From the NCBI GenBank assembly GCA_018287875.1, contig JAGVVL010000021.1:310001-374000 (forward strand): a stretch of DNA of 64,000 nucleotides, written 5' to 3'. Below are positions 32,963 to 43,781 of the stretch, piece after piece (position 1 is the first letter of the stretch; every line of letters starts with the position of its first letter). A program made the translations under genes and the position numbers. The notes beneath the pieces were generated by a model. The model was not told where the DNA came from. It searched no databases and saw nothing but the letters and a program-made list of their open reading frames with translations. Source of the stretch: Nigrospora sphaerica. Lineage: Eukaryota; Ascomycota; Sordariomycetes; Amphisphaeriales; Apiosporaceae.

Positions 32963-33823
32963 ATGGCCGACTACCCCATTGATTGTCATGTCTGCTCTGG
33001 GAAATTGACTTCCAGAGAAGAGCACTTTCACCATTATTCGCTTCACCAGGTACGGTTTCGCATCGTCAGGTGAAGGGAGCTGACCCAAGGCAGTCGCAAG
33101 TCACATCACTAGTTCGATGTTTATTCGGACAAGGACCAAGCGAGAAACGCGGTGGCGACTCTGTGAAGCGGCCATGCTCCGATGATTCCGAGGAACGCCA
33201 ACATGCCACCAAGAAACAGAAACCATCCCGAACAGGGAATTGGGACTGCCCTGAAGGCAATTGCGACAAACAGTTTGCGAAGCAACAAGATCTCGTTCGA
33301 CATCGGTTTATCCGTGAGCCTCCTACGCTCTTTCGTTGTCCCTTTTTTGGTCGGCGCCATTCCTAATAGTTACTGGGTAGACTACGGCTGGAACAGGGTC
33401 TGTGATGACTGCTCCGATGCGTTCACTGTGGCCAGCGTTTTCATACAGCACAAATGCAAGGAAGAATCGCCAAAGCAGGAACAGATTGAGCACCGCCGGT
33501 TGCTTGTCGAGACAACGCTTGGCGTGGACATTACCAGCTTGAAGACAGCTCGACGAGGAAGACGCATCAAGTCCAAAGCTATGGGTGTTTTAACGGACGG
33601 TTCCTTTCCACTTTTGCAGGATCATGGAGCCCCAGGCGCAGTAGTGTCCACTACTCTCTTGCCGCCATGCCTGGGCCCAGCGATGTCTCCCCAAACGTTG
33701 ACACTCGCCTCGGCAAATGAACCATCTCGAAATAACCATCAACTATCTCTGTGGCAAGAATATGGACTGCCGGATTGGGCCCAAGCACCTACCCAAGGCT
33801 CATCGTGGGCGACGCAGACGTAA
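32963..33823 (+). pseudogene. Decayed C2H2 zinc-finger protein
   Basis: Exon 1 (32963-33049) codes MADYPIDCHVCSGKLTSREE and ends at a phase-0 GTACGG donor. A 44-bp intron to CAG 33093 leads to exon 2 in frame, with a basic nuclear-type patch (KRPCSDDSEERQHATKKQK) and the finger CPEGNCDKQFAKQQDLVRHRFIRE, where the second zinc His has become Arg. A further CPF segment follows, then the frame ends. The next Cys/His segment (VCDDCSDAFTVASVFIQHKC) lies in another frame; one base fewer in the T-run near 33345 would connect them. Both the lost His and the frame break point to decay. It may have been a C2H2 regulator of the fungal type with spaced degenerate fingers. Confidence 0.45.
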
Positions 33824-34105
33824 TTCGCAGCGCTGGAGTATGCATTTCAAGAAGCAATATCACGGTCGTTCTGCATTCACAGGTTGCTTTCATTGCTCCA
33901 ATCTATTACATCATACTCCTAGAAGCATCCAATCCAACTGCTTCGATAGCCCTCATGTTGTTGAAGCATTTGATGCCGCGTTGTGTCCTATATGTCTGAA
34001 TCCTAGCATGATGGATCGGCCAGCTCTTGCCGTGTGCGCGAGTCGGGTGTGTACTAGTAAACTACGATCCATTAGAAAACAATGAAAAATAATTGTGGTT
34101 GTGCC
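33824..34105. other. Short spacer
   Basis: Three-prime flanks of two converging genes; no feature seen. Confidence 0.4.
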
Positions 34106-34888
34106 TCACATTCCACCCGCTTCCATGCTGATTTCACGTTTCGGGTATTGTTCCACAACATCACTCGGGTAGTGAAAGGTGCCATTGGGAGCCAGCTGCC
34201 CGTTTAAACTCGACTCCTGAGAGCCATCTAGACAGTGCCAGGCCGATAGAGAGCTGCACATGTAAACAACCAAGCCAGAGTTCGTTCCTGAACTCGTCGC
34301 TGTATCCCAGTTGTAGTAGCCGCTCGGCGTTGTGCCCCAGGGAAAACGAAAGCGAGGGGTCTCGACAAATTGATCGAGGATTTTTGCCAAACGCTACTTA
34401 AGTAAGCGATTGTCCTAAGTCGGTCCATTCTACTTACTGCGTCGTGCTCGAGGGCCGGTCGGAAATGATTCAACCTGGCATCGTCGCTCCTGGCACGGTT
34501 AAGGCGGTACAGCTCGTCCACCAGCTGCCCAATCATCGCGTTTTCCTGGTAGAAGAACCCATGCTCCTTGAGAAAGTTGAGGGACAATTCTGCTGGTACC
34601 GAGGATGAAACTTGATTCAGTTCAAAGAGATCAGGTGTAGACTTTGATGAAGCCATGTGGTCCGTAATGAGGAGGGGGCTGGGCAATATCTCTACGTCAT
34701 CAGGCCACATCTAGAGCTATCTTGAGCGGGGCGGAGCAATGGGCTTGGATGCTAATCGATAGCGGTTCAACCTCGGGAAACAAGACAAGCTCCACTTTGT
34801 CCCGTGAAGCCTCGGCAATAGCCTCCTCGGGCATCAATACCTCTCCAGCGCCTGACTTGCATCTCAACATGAGCGAAGGCCAAACCAT
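34106..34888 (-). pseudogene. Hypothetical protein, broken near its N-terminus
   Basis: The second and third segments form a convincing pair of exons: 34710-34438 and 34393-34106, with a 44-bp phase-0 intron (GTAAGT...AAGTAG). They give DDVEILPSPLLITDHMASS, a Leu/Arg-rich helical part (AMIGQLVDELYRLNRARSDDARL) and a Trp/Tyr/Gly-rich end. A leading segment, 34888-34700 (MVWPSLMLRCKSGAGEVLMPEEAIAEASRDKVELVL), is in another frame and overlaps; it looks like the true N-terminus separated by a small indel near 34705. Family not recognised. Alternatively a poorly placed intron hides there, in which case the gene is intact. Confidence 0.45.
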
Positions 34889-35047
34889 TCTGCGTTTCTT
34901 TTCGCTCAGTGAAATCTATTCACGGTTCTCACTATATTTTTCTCACCATTAGCCACGGTACGGCTTTCTCGTTGTCCAAAGTCCAAAATCTAACCTAGGA
35001 AGCAGACCTTTAAAGACGATCCAACTTGCCCCAACCAAATACACACA

Positions 35048-35140
35048 ATGCCTGATTCTGGATGTCCAAACAAATGCGTCAACGGTGTGACGCCGGAAGG
35101 CCGCCAATGCACCCTATGTAACCCAGGAGGAAGCAAGTGA
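35048..35140 (+). CDS. Possible 30-residue Cys-rich peptide
   Basis: ATG 35048 to TGA 35138. It has four cysteines in two pairs (CPNKC and CTLC) 15 residues apart, as in a small zinc-binding knuckle. It is too short to judge and has no known family. Confidence 0.2.
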   Translation: MPDSGCPNKCVNGVTPEGRQCTLCNPGGSK

Positions 35141-35420
35141 CACACTGTCAGAAACATGATCGGCGGTGACATGTTATCTTGTTGGAAAAGCGATTTCATC
35201 CGCATGCCCCGGCGCCCTACTGCCCTAGCCTCTGTATATACTACGAAGTACTTGCGACAATATCACCGGACCCTGATGCGAAAATTAAATACGTATTATT
35301 CAAGAGTGTACTAGCAGCTGGTGATACCAGACGCTATAGGTGCGCCAGATGCCTTTGATGCTCCGTGTGCGCTAAATGCCCAAACGTCCAAGATGCCCTT
35401 GATGCGCCAAATCCGCTAAG

Positions 35421-35552
35421 TGCCCCAGATGCCCCAGATGCCCCAGATGCCCCAGATGCCCCAGATGCCCCAGATGCCCCAGATGCCCCAGATGCCCCAG
35501 ATGCCCCAGATGCCCCAGATGCCCCAGATGCCCCAGATGCCCCAGATGCCCC
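35421..35552 (+). repeat. 9-bp minisatellite (GATGCCCCA)n
   Basis: About 14-15 near-perfect tandem copies, with degenerate units for another 70 bp upstream. All three plus-strand frames stay open: Ala-Pro-Asp, Met-Pro-Gln and a third. A 82-codon frame (35365-35613) would encode Ala-Pro-Asp repeats with a basic tail, but there is no other sign that it is a gene. Confidence 0.95.
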
Positions 35553-35822
35553 CGATGCTGACAACAAGCGCAAGGTACGGTCGTCTCGACTATGTGAAAG
35601 TCTTAGGTGGTAGGCTACTACTTTCAATAATACATACACCTAAGTATAAATAGATGCATTGTGAACATACTGGATACCCAGCGTACAAATTCATCTACAG
35701 GTTCGGACGAAAATTAGAACCAACCACAACCCAGATTCTGTCTCGAAGCCATTTCCCTCAACGTGAGTGCGCCTGTCTGATCAACGTACTGTTAACTAAA
35801 CTCAAACACAGTATAAGAAAAG

Positions 35823-36098
35823 ATGTGTTGGCATGTCAATTCGACCAGGGTTACATGGAAATGCAAGCATGCCACAAACACCCCTGAGAGCTGGGAGTAC
35901 TGTGCAACCCCAGGTGTCTCGCCCTGCAGAGGCTTCGAAGAGACCTGGCCGGCTTCTTACAACAACCGGAAGTTCAAGTGCCCGGAATGTCAGGCCAAGG
36001 GCAACCGCGGAAGCAAGAAACGGGACAAGGATAAGGATGAGGACAAAGACCAGGGAGATCAGAGCTATTCGTATGACCAGACCATAGTAGCTTATTGA
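35823..36098 (+). CDS. Small Cys-rich protein, putative zinc-binding
   Basis: 91 residues from ATG 35823. The pattern is MCWHVNSTRVTWKCKH, then EYC, PC and a final CPECQAKG pair, giving a spread of Cys and His like a small zinc-binding fold; a Lys/Asp-rich acidic-basic tail follows (KKRDKDKDEDKDQGD). Small proteins opening MCW.....CGH-like and ending CP.C are common as hypotheticals in filamentous ascomycetes. Neither signal peptide nor membrane segment. Function unknown. Confidence 0.6.
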   Translation: MCWHVNSTRVTWKCKHATNTPESWEYCATPGVSPCRGFEETWPASYNNRKFKCPECQAKGNRGSKKRDKDKDEDKDQGDQSYSYDQTIVAY

Positions 36099-36318
36099 TT
36101 GACGTGGGAGCGCGAGCATGGAGACCGGCCGAAACTAAAGTTAGAGCCGATGGACTAGCCTGGTTTTGGTAAAGGTGGCTTATTTAAGATCGCATCGAGG
36201 CCGCCGACGCATGAACTTGCTTCCTTTGATCCTTTCCAAACCCAACTGTGAGTACCAACCACAGCCGAAGTTTCTACTCTGCCTTGTGTTTGAGCCGATT
36301 TATCATCATACTCTCGCA

Positions 36319-37140
36319 ATGGAAACAGCTCCTAATCCACCCGACAGCAGCCATCCCATACATCACGAAAAATATCTAGGTTTTGGGGCAAATGGAGAAG
36401 TTGTACTGCATGGAGACAAGGCAGTCAAGCGCCCTCGTCGATTTGACTTGACAAACGCCGACGACCACCAGAAGAAGCAACTCCAATGGCTTATGCACGT
36501 TTCCCATCTCAAGATTCTCAACGAATCAAAGATCTACAACCACCTAGGACCACACAATCGAATCATCGCGGCTTCTTGCGACGTTGATAACCACCATCAT
36601 ATCATAAACATGCCGTACATGAAGGATGGCAGTCTCGACCGGTTCCTCTTACGCCAGAAACCCGAAAAGGCACTCCAGGTCCGCTGGGCGCAGCAGCTAG
36701 CCGAGGCGGTGGCTTATTGTCACAGAAGAAATGTTCTTCTCGGAGACATCGGAAGTCGCAACTGTCTCCTCGACAAAAACCTTTCTCTGAAGTTGTGTGA
36801 CTTTGGCGACGCTGTTATCATTGAAGAAGGGCTCGACATCACGAAAGCCAACGATTCTGGTGTTACGGTTCGGACCGACATTGCCCAGGTCGGAGTGGTC
36901 TTCTATGAGATATGCACAGGTCAGGTCCTCAACCATGGAGGCGTTCGGGGACCCCAATTTATCGAAGAGGAAGAGGATTTCGAATGTGAAGCTGATCCTA
37001 CAGAGCCGGGTTGGCCTGAAGAGGCCCTTCCGTCTACAGATGGACTATACTTTGGCGACATCATCCACAAGTGCTGGATGAAGGCCTTCGCAAACATAGA
37101 TGGGGTATGCGAAAGCTTGTCTCAATTTTCGGCGCAGTGA
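36319..37140 (+). CDS. Protein kinase-like protein
   Basis: 273 residues from ATG 36319; the frame is open further up to 36166, but the kinase domain begins right after this ATG and the upstream part is not conserved-looking. Gly-rich loop GFGANGEVV, Lys in KAVKRP, helix-C Glu in ILNESKIYNHL, hinge NMPYMKDGSLDRFL, catalytic loop LLGDIGSRNCLLD and metal-binding CDFGDAV. The usual HRD is LGD, but the catalytic Asp and the Asn five residues later are kept. A missing APE motif is replaced by a short acidic C-lobe ending at 37140. Probably a small fungal Ser/Thr kinase of a lineage-specific family; it may be active. Confidence 0.75.
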   Translation: METAPNPPDSSHPIHHEKYLGFGANGEVVLHGDKAVKRPRRFDLTNADDHQKKQLQWLMHVSHLKILNESKIYNHLGPHNRIIAASCDVDNHHHIINMPYMKDGSLDRFLLRQKPEKALQVRWAQQLAEAVAYCHRRNVLLGDIGSRNCLLDKNLSLKLCDFGDAVIIEEGLDITKANDSGVTVRTDIAQVGVVFYEICTGQVLNHGGVRGPQFIEEEEDFECEADPTEPGWPEEALPSTDGLYFGDIIHKCWMKAFANIDGVCESLSQFSAQ

Positions 37141-38032
37141 AGGTCTATTTTGGGGTCTCGCGATGTATCATTATATTGTTTCATTCGAATAGTGGTTGGA
37201 CGGGCCTCTACGCCGACTACCTCTGTCTCTAATCTATGTTCATTTCTCTATAGCACAAAGCAGACCATCCTTCGGGCCCAGCTCCGAGAGGGCGTCGTTA
37301 AGTTGCCGCACGGCCGACAGCCTCGAATTTTCGTGTAGAGTGCGATGCCCGATCTGTGGGTAGGGCCTGGGGCTTGGCGTGCATGGGGATGGCGTCTCCG
37401 CCCCGTGGTGACTCTCGAAGCGGAAATCCATGGGACGTACGTGCCCTTGCGTGCTACTTATGTACAGTGCAATGCTTCGCCCCTCGACTTTGGTACGAAG
37501 CCGGACCCGGTGTAGGGACAAGCGCGTGCGCTGTAAACCACGGAGACGGATCCCTCGCGCAGCGGCGATGCACGCCAGGGGCCGTTAGTAATGATTGCCT
37601 CTCATAGCGGTGGCCAGGCCTGGAACACCTCGCGCCTGTGGCCACGGCCCGGTCGTGAAGCGCGTTTTCATCCCCTCTGATGGCCATGCCGGGTCTCACC
37701 CAGCTCTTGAAGCTATAATGGCCGCCCCTCAGTCCAGCGAGGTCAGGAGCGACGCGGCTAGGACTACATGTGCTCACCAGCGACGGTATAGAATTTCAGT
37801 CTGGATCGGCCTCCCAATTGTCGAAACTGCTCGCTGGACGTGAGCCTCGGCGGCCCACTACCCGGTCTGCCACTTATCCCTTTGTAAGCCAAGCCGAGGC
37901 AGAACAATCACCTCCAACTCACTTCAAAGGTAGGACACCAGGCAAGCCGGTCAACGATGGAGCGCCGCGCCCAATTGAATGCAGTTCACCCGCCATTTTA
38001 ACTCACTGCTCTTCATCCCTTCAGCCGCGTAG
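37141..38032. other. 900 bp without a supported gene
   Basis: Three-prime flank of the kinase-like gene, then GC-rich sequence with overlapping frames on both strands. Nothing recognisable. Confidence 0.4.
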
Positions 38033-38577
38033 TCAAGCAATCGCGCAGCAGCAACAGTAGGGACAGACGATCCCCGAGTACAGCACACGGTCCATCATGC
38101 AGACCCCCACGATCTGCCCCGTGTATCTTGTTCTTGCAACCCAGACAAGTGTATTGGCCTGCGGGACTGCTGAAGAGCCCCCAAACACAGCCCCTGAGGA
38201 CGCCCCGCCTTGTTCCATTCCACGGCTGCCCGGGACAGCGTACAAGGGCCTGGAGGAGCCAGCACTATCGTATGCTGTGGCCTGGTGCAAGATCAGGTTT
38301 TCGCCCATTGCTTGTAAATATCGCGGACTACTGTCGAAAAGTGCTAGGCCGAGAGGTAGCTCATAGTAGTTGATGGCGTATCCATCTACTGAGGTCAGTT
38401 TTGCCCACATTGCTACGTGGGAGCCGTACCTGGGAAGGGTGCTTGCCAGCCGGCGTAGGCCTGCCACTCCTGGCGTATAGCATCAGATTCCTGCATGGTT
38501 CCGTAAAGGAGCCAGACAGCGTAATTCTCCGGTTGTGCCTGCCGTGCTTGGTCCATCATGTCGAAAGGCGCGTCCAT
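38033..38577 (-). CDS. Hypothetical protein, two exons
   Basis: Exons 38577-38430 and 38388-38033 with a 41-bp intron (GTACGG...CCTCAG, phase 1, ACTGAC branch-like) give 167 residues. The start reads MDAPFDMMDQARQAQPENYAVWLLYGTMQESDAIRQ. The first 80 residues look like a compact helical region rich in Trp and Tyr (EWQAYAGWQAPFP, GYAINYYELPLGLALFD). The last 50 are less protein-like and end in a run of cysteines, so the true 3' end may lie on another, unseen exon. No family recognised. Confidence 0.4.
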
Positions 38578-40634
38578 GGTGGTCTGTGGCCAGGCGACTG
38601 TACGTCGAGGGGCGAGGACGACAGCCCGTACTTATGCTCGATTCCAACAGCGGGGCTTCCAAGCAAGGGCGGGTGTCGCAGCGAACGCAATCTCGGGCTC
38701 TCGCTTCGTGCTTCCGAACGTGAGGCAAGGGATCGAATAGGCCAGACATGACGGGCGCCATTCCATGGGCGGAGGACGCACGGCCGCATCTAACGTCGCA
38801 GTCCGCACCACGGCAAGCAAGGGACCGTTAGTACGATTGTTCCGCCGGCAGATTGCCGTGTTGACGTTTAAGACGCCCATACCAAGGCGGCGGCTGGCAT
38901 CGACCCCAACGATGCTGCAGCTATCCTCCGAAAATAAGGCGTCCACCGCGGGTGGCTACACCAGGAAGGCCTGCTGCGTGCTGGCCTAGGTATGCTGATG
39001 GGTCACTCGGGTCGTCCAGCGTTTACGCCACGGAATAGCGGCAAATAGGACAGACGGAAAGGCGAAGTCGGATGCGCCGGCCCGTGTTCGTGTTGCGGCC
39101 TCCTCCCGGCCGTGGTGGTGCATTTTCGCTCGTGTGCCATACTGGGAGACGAGAGCTCAAGGCCGGACTAGCGCTGTGTGGTGTTGTACCCGTCTGTTCT
39201 TGCGCGCGGCGCCACCTATCTCTCGTCGGACGGCCTTCCCGTTGGGAGATTGCCCCCGTGGTAGAAGAGGCCGGCGCACGCCAAGCAGCTGCCTGGTGCG
39301 TATCCCCAGTCTTTCCTTACGCTACGGTCGAAAAACACGAAGAGACACGATCGAGTCGATGAGATGGGGAGGCTACGTCTAGGTGACTCGGAGCGGCTTC
39401 GGTTGGTCGTTGTAGGAGCGTATCGTGGACCTCGTAGCGCGTTCCGCCACTTCTCTGCTCCGTAACGACGATCGCCCGAGTGCGTAGCGTGGCAGGCGGA
39501 GTCGTGGGCCGGCCCGCCCCAGGAATGGAAAGCTTCGCTAGCCTGCCTCAGCTTTCTTGTGCTGTTCTCGGGGATGAACCGTGGGCGGAGTCGCGTCGTG
39601 GTCTGTGATCCGGTTCGGGACGAGGCGAGACGATTGGTCTGGCGGGGTGCCTCGAATCGAAGGGATGTCGGGGATTGACGACCGAGGCGGCCTGACCGTC
39701 CATCGCTTGCCGGGCTCGTGGCGTACAGCGAAAACGGGGAGACGTACCAGGCGTCCCTAGTTTCCGAGGCGATACCAGGAGGTACAGAGGAAACCTCCGT
39801 CGCGTGCCGTGACGCTATCCGTACCAAACGCGACAGGGCGCTTGCTTGGGTGCCCGGCTCCGCTGGTCGATCATGACCCGATCACAGGGATGCCGGCAGC
39901 TATGCGTTGACGAGGGTCAGGCACCCCCGTAACCGAGGCCAGCCGTCGAGGGTCGGACATGCACGGCGAGGTACTTTTTGGCTCGGCTTGGATAACAGGG
40001 AGCGGCCGCGCAAAGCAACATGGGATGCCATCTGTCGATGTTCGCGTCGCGTGCTTCCGTACGACTGGACAGCCCCGCACCCCCCAACAGCGCGTCACAA
40101 CGCGTTTGCTGGCGAGTGATGGGCACCGCACGGCGCTACGGCTGTCGCATACCTGCGTTTTCATCCTCTACTCGAAAATGGGCATAGCTCAAGAGCGGAG
40201 CTGGGCGCGGTTAGTACCACTCTTCGCGCCTTCGTGGCCCTGTGTGGTATGCTTCCCGAGACGCGTCACTCTGCCTCGGCAGGACAGCAGGGACATGCCT
40301 CTGCTCTTCGTTTTATCATGTATCAATACTAGACAGGAACTGCTGGTATTCAGCATGCTAAACAAGCTCTGTGGGTAGTGGATAAGGAAACGGGACGAAG
40401 GCTTTAGTTGCTCCGACTGGGCAATTCCCTAGCGTGGACCAGTCGCACCGATGTGATTCGTAGGACCCGAGGCTGCCCAGAACGCGCTTCCGTAAGAGAC
40501 GAAGCGGGTGAAGCAGCCGGTCTTACCACGACAGAACTGGCTCAAGCCTTCCCTTCCCGCAACTGGCGTTCTAACTGTATAACATCCTAAGCTATGTCTA
40601 TGCGAAATATTCACACCCCCCTCGCTCCCTCAGT
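38578..40634. other. 2.0 kb GC-rich region without a supported gene
   Basis: Many overlapping frames on both strands, up to 203 codons (39216-39827 minus), all with Arg/Ser/Thr-rich compositions typical of GC-rich chance frames. No motifs, splice-consistent joins or repeats were recognised. Confidence 0.4.
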
Positions 40635-43339
40635 CTATCTGATATACTGTCGTTTGCTTTCTGGTTCAGCCAGGTCATCGGGTGGTTCTCGCCGCCTATT
40701 GGATTTGGATTTCGTCGGCGCAGCGCAACTGTCCGCCGATGTAACTGCCTTTTCCCCTCGTCCGTCCTCCGCCTCGCGAAGACGTCCATCGTTCTCCCAC
40801 GCTAGCCTCTGCTGACGCATCTGCTCCGCTTCTGCATGCTTCTCCTGGTTCTCGAGCACGGTGGCGATTAACACTATGTTTTTGAGTGTATCGGGGTGCC
40901 CTCGTCCCAACGCCAACTCTCTTAACGGGAGTGTCTGCCGATGCATCGTCTCCGCCTCCGCGTACTTCCCCTGCTGCTGAAGCACGATTGCTAGGTTGTT
41001 CATGCTGACGAGTGTGTCGGGATGGCCGGGGCCCAGCGCCGTCTTCCTTAGTTCCAGTGTCTGCCGATGCATCGTCTCCACCTCCGCGTACTTCCCCTGC
41101 TGCTGAAGCACGAGGGCCAGGTTGTTCATGCTGCTGAGTGTGTCGGGATGGCCGGGGCCCAGCGCCGTCTTCGCTATATCTTCTGCTTTCCTACAGAACA
41201 CCTCGGCCTCTGCATACTTCCCAGTCAGGCTTGTCCTCAGTCCAGTATATAGCAGCACCGTCCAGAGAGACCGCTTATTGATGCATTGGCCCTCGAACTC
41301 CAGGACAGCTTGCGTATGCGGCAAATAGCTAGACCATGCCTCTCGGTTTTCGTGCCTCGGCCAAGGGAGCACTTGGGCTAGTCTAGCCATCGTCTTCGTG
41401 ACCTGTTCTTGTTCCCTGTCCTGCTCTCGGAGCCAGTTGCGCATGACGAGGCGAACGAGGCGATGTACATCAAACCTGGCTGGCGCATCGTCGGTGGTAT
41501 CGTTGGAGACCTCGTGTGTCGTGTCTGGAAGAAACTTGGGTACTTTCTGCTGGAGGAATGCGTATGCCTCCAGCGTGCTGATCGCCTCGGATACCTCTCT
41601 GTCGCTGTCCCCCGGCGGAAACAACGTCGCTAGGATGTCTTTCTCGGCCAAGTAGCAGGCAAACTGGAGGTACGCGGCTGCGAGTGGCTTGTCCCGCGCG
41701 ATGTGTTCGAAGGAGATCAGCCAGGTGAGGGCCACGGGATTCCGAATCGTCTCGTACCGAGACTGGTCGGTGAATTCCTCGGCCAGTAGATTGATTCTCT
41801 CCCTGTCGCTCGAGCTACAGAACCCGACATACTTCGATATTGTCACAGTCCTGTTCGATTTCATATACGCTGAGGCTTGTCTAACCGCCAACGGTAGGTA
41901 GGCGAGGTATTCGAGTAGTTCCATCGTGTGTTTTAGATTGCCTATCTGGCGTTCCTCTAGGCCTTGGTGTAATAGCTCCGAGGCCTCCGCTTGATCTGGT
42001 TCCGGTAAGCTGATCACTCGGCTATCGAGTCGGACCGCGACATGGTGGTTCCGGGTCGTGAACAGGATGGAGCCCTCCCGGCTGAAAGGCAGGTATGACA
42101 TCAGCTGGCCCTTGGTCAATAGTAGCATGTCGTCGGCGTTGTCGATGATGAGAAGCCATTGTCCCGCGTCGGCTTGACTGAGAGCAACCTTTACGAGCTT
42201 CTTTACGTCGGCTTTGTCCTCGTCAATCCTATTAACTCCCAGAGCTCGGCCAATCTCGCGGTAGGCGTTCTCAAACATAGCCATGTCCACGGCCGGGACC
42301 CAGAAGACGGAGCAATCGAGATGCGCATCGCGGATACGGTAAGCCACCTCGATAGCGACTTGCGTCTTCCCGATGCCGCCGAGACCCTCGACGACGGTCC
42401 GTTGGCACGTATTGGGATATGCGGTAGGAGGCAACCTCCCGATAAGCTGCCGTAAAATAGACTCACGGCCCACAAAGTTTTCATTCTGTCCGAATGGTAC
42501 GATGAAATAGGCGTCGCATTTATCTATCGAAAAGTATTAGAGGTGGCGACGTCGTCTTAGCAGCTGGACTTACCTGGGATAGTTCTGGCGGTGTCCTGTG
42601 AACGCTTCTGAATCTCTACCCGTAGTCGAATAAATGCATTCTCCTCCCCTTCACCGTAGATTAATGGTAGGTAAATGTCGAAAATCCCAAGCAGCGAGTA
42701 CGCTCGATCCTCAGGACGTTTTGTCGCACGGCTTCTCATCCAAGAAAATCGCTCATGCACGCTGAATTGGGACAGCGGCTGCCCTCGAAGGGCATCGGCC
42801 GAGATCCCGGTGATTTCCTGCAAGAGCCCCCCCAGCGACGTTTTATCGCCCAAGCGTTGGCTTTCCACTGAGAAAAAGGTCACCGATCGGGGCGCGAGCA
42901 GTTCTTGGAGCGTCCAGCCGCGCGAAAACCACCGGCTTTTCCGGAAGGCCGCCGTCCATGATGCGCCCGGCGGCTTCGCATCCCTGCTTCCGGCGCCCGC
43001 GGAGACATCGGCCAGATCAACATAGCATTGGGCCGCGTTCTGGTACCAGCGAAACATCGAGTTAATCGCTTCGGTCAGCTCGGCGCTGTTCGATTTGTCG
43101 ATGCAGCACGTATCGACCCAAAAGTATTGCAAGTCATCCGAGGCAGCCTGCGCGCCGCAGAACGTGAGCTTTCGATACCCGGCCTTGCCCTGGCCAGCGT
43201 CCTGCTGGACGTCCTGAAAGGTGACCTCCTGGTCATCGTCGCCCCAGGTGTGCGAAAGGATGGCATATGGGGGAATGTTGTCGACCAAGTCCCTGGTCAG
43301 GGCTAAGCGCCCGTCGCTTCTGCGCTGTAGGAGTCGCAT
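40635..43339 (-). CDS. NOD-like receptor: HET - NB-ARC - TPR
   Basis: Exons 43339-42574 and 42523-40635, joined by a 50-bp phase-1 intron (GTAAGT...CGATAG), give 884 residues. HET domain (about 25-180): YAILSHTWGDDDQEVTF, YFWVDTCCIDK, WFSRGWTLQELLAP, ending RAYSLLGIFDIYLPLIYGEGE. NB-ARC (about 270-560): FVGRESILRQL, P-loop GLGGIGKTQVA, Walker B WLLIIDNADD and SILFTTRN. Then a helical spacer, and TPRs of 42 residues (about 690-815), each ALGPGHPDTL..MNNLA.VLQQQGKYAE. This is the STAND architecture used in fungal allorecognition: ligand on the repeats, ATP-driven opening, death signal from HET. Two TPR units are about 95% identical in DNA, as in receptors whose repeats are recombined. All catalytic motifs are intact. 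A PNP-domain gene lies 440 bp upstream on the same strand. Confidence 0.93.
40930..41181 (-). repeat. Two near-identical 126-bp TPR-coding units
   Basis: 40930-41055 and 41056-41181, in tandem. Over the first 115 bp I count six differences. Less similar units lie on each side (to 41223 and from 40890). Confidence 0.9.
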
Positions 43340-43781
43340 CGCGGGTTAAGGCATTCGTGGTCGGCGAAGATCTGAGGTCAGATTCAGGGCGACAGGTCGA
43401 AGAGGGGTAGGGTCGTTCAGGCGATAGCGGGCTGTGCTATGGGCATCGCCTTGCTGATGTGGCGCTTCGCCTGCGTCTGGAATGGTTGTGGTTGGCCGGT
43501 TGATTCACCTTGCCTCGGCGGTTTAGCCGAGCCATCCCATCCTGCCATCCTCGCGCCCACTGCTATGCCTCGTGGCCACAGTGAACCGTCTAGTAGGCTC
43601 GCCGTGGTCGATTGCGTGCTGCATTGCAGCGTTTCCAGGCGTGGATTGACCAGCATGGTGCATGCGGTGAGCTCAGAGCGTAGCCCCAGTGTGGGAACGC
43701 GGGGCCAGTCGTAGAGGGAACCAGCACCTCCAACGCGCGCGCGTGGTCATCCGGGCGTGTTCGTTAGGACTCATTTCGGAT
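43340..43781. other. Spacer between the receptor and the PNP gene
   Basis: Presumed promoter of the HET-NB-ARC-TPR gene. Contains one copy of the dispersed repeat (43525-43637). Confidence 0.45.
43525..43637 (-). repeat. Dispersed repeat, copy 2 (inverted)
   Basis: Reverse complement of 32374-32487 at roughly 80% identity. Confidence 0.7.

Noticed and set aside
35365..35613. Frame coding Ala-Pro-Asp repeats
   Set aside because: Repeat-driven; all frames are open there and no start context or conserved flank supports a gene.
39216..39827. 203-codon minus-strand frame
   Set aside because: Arg/Ser/Thr-rich composition, overlapping open frames on the other strand, no motif; typical of GC-rich noncoding DNA.
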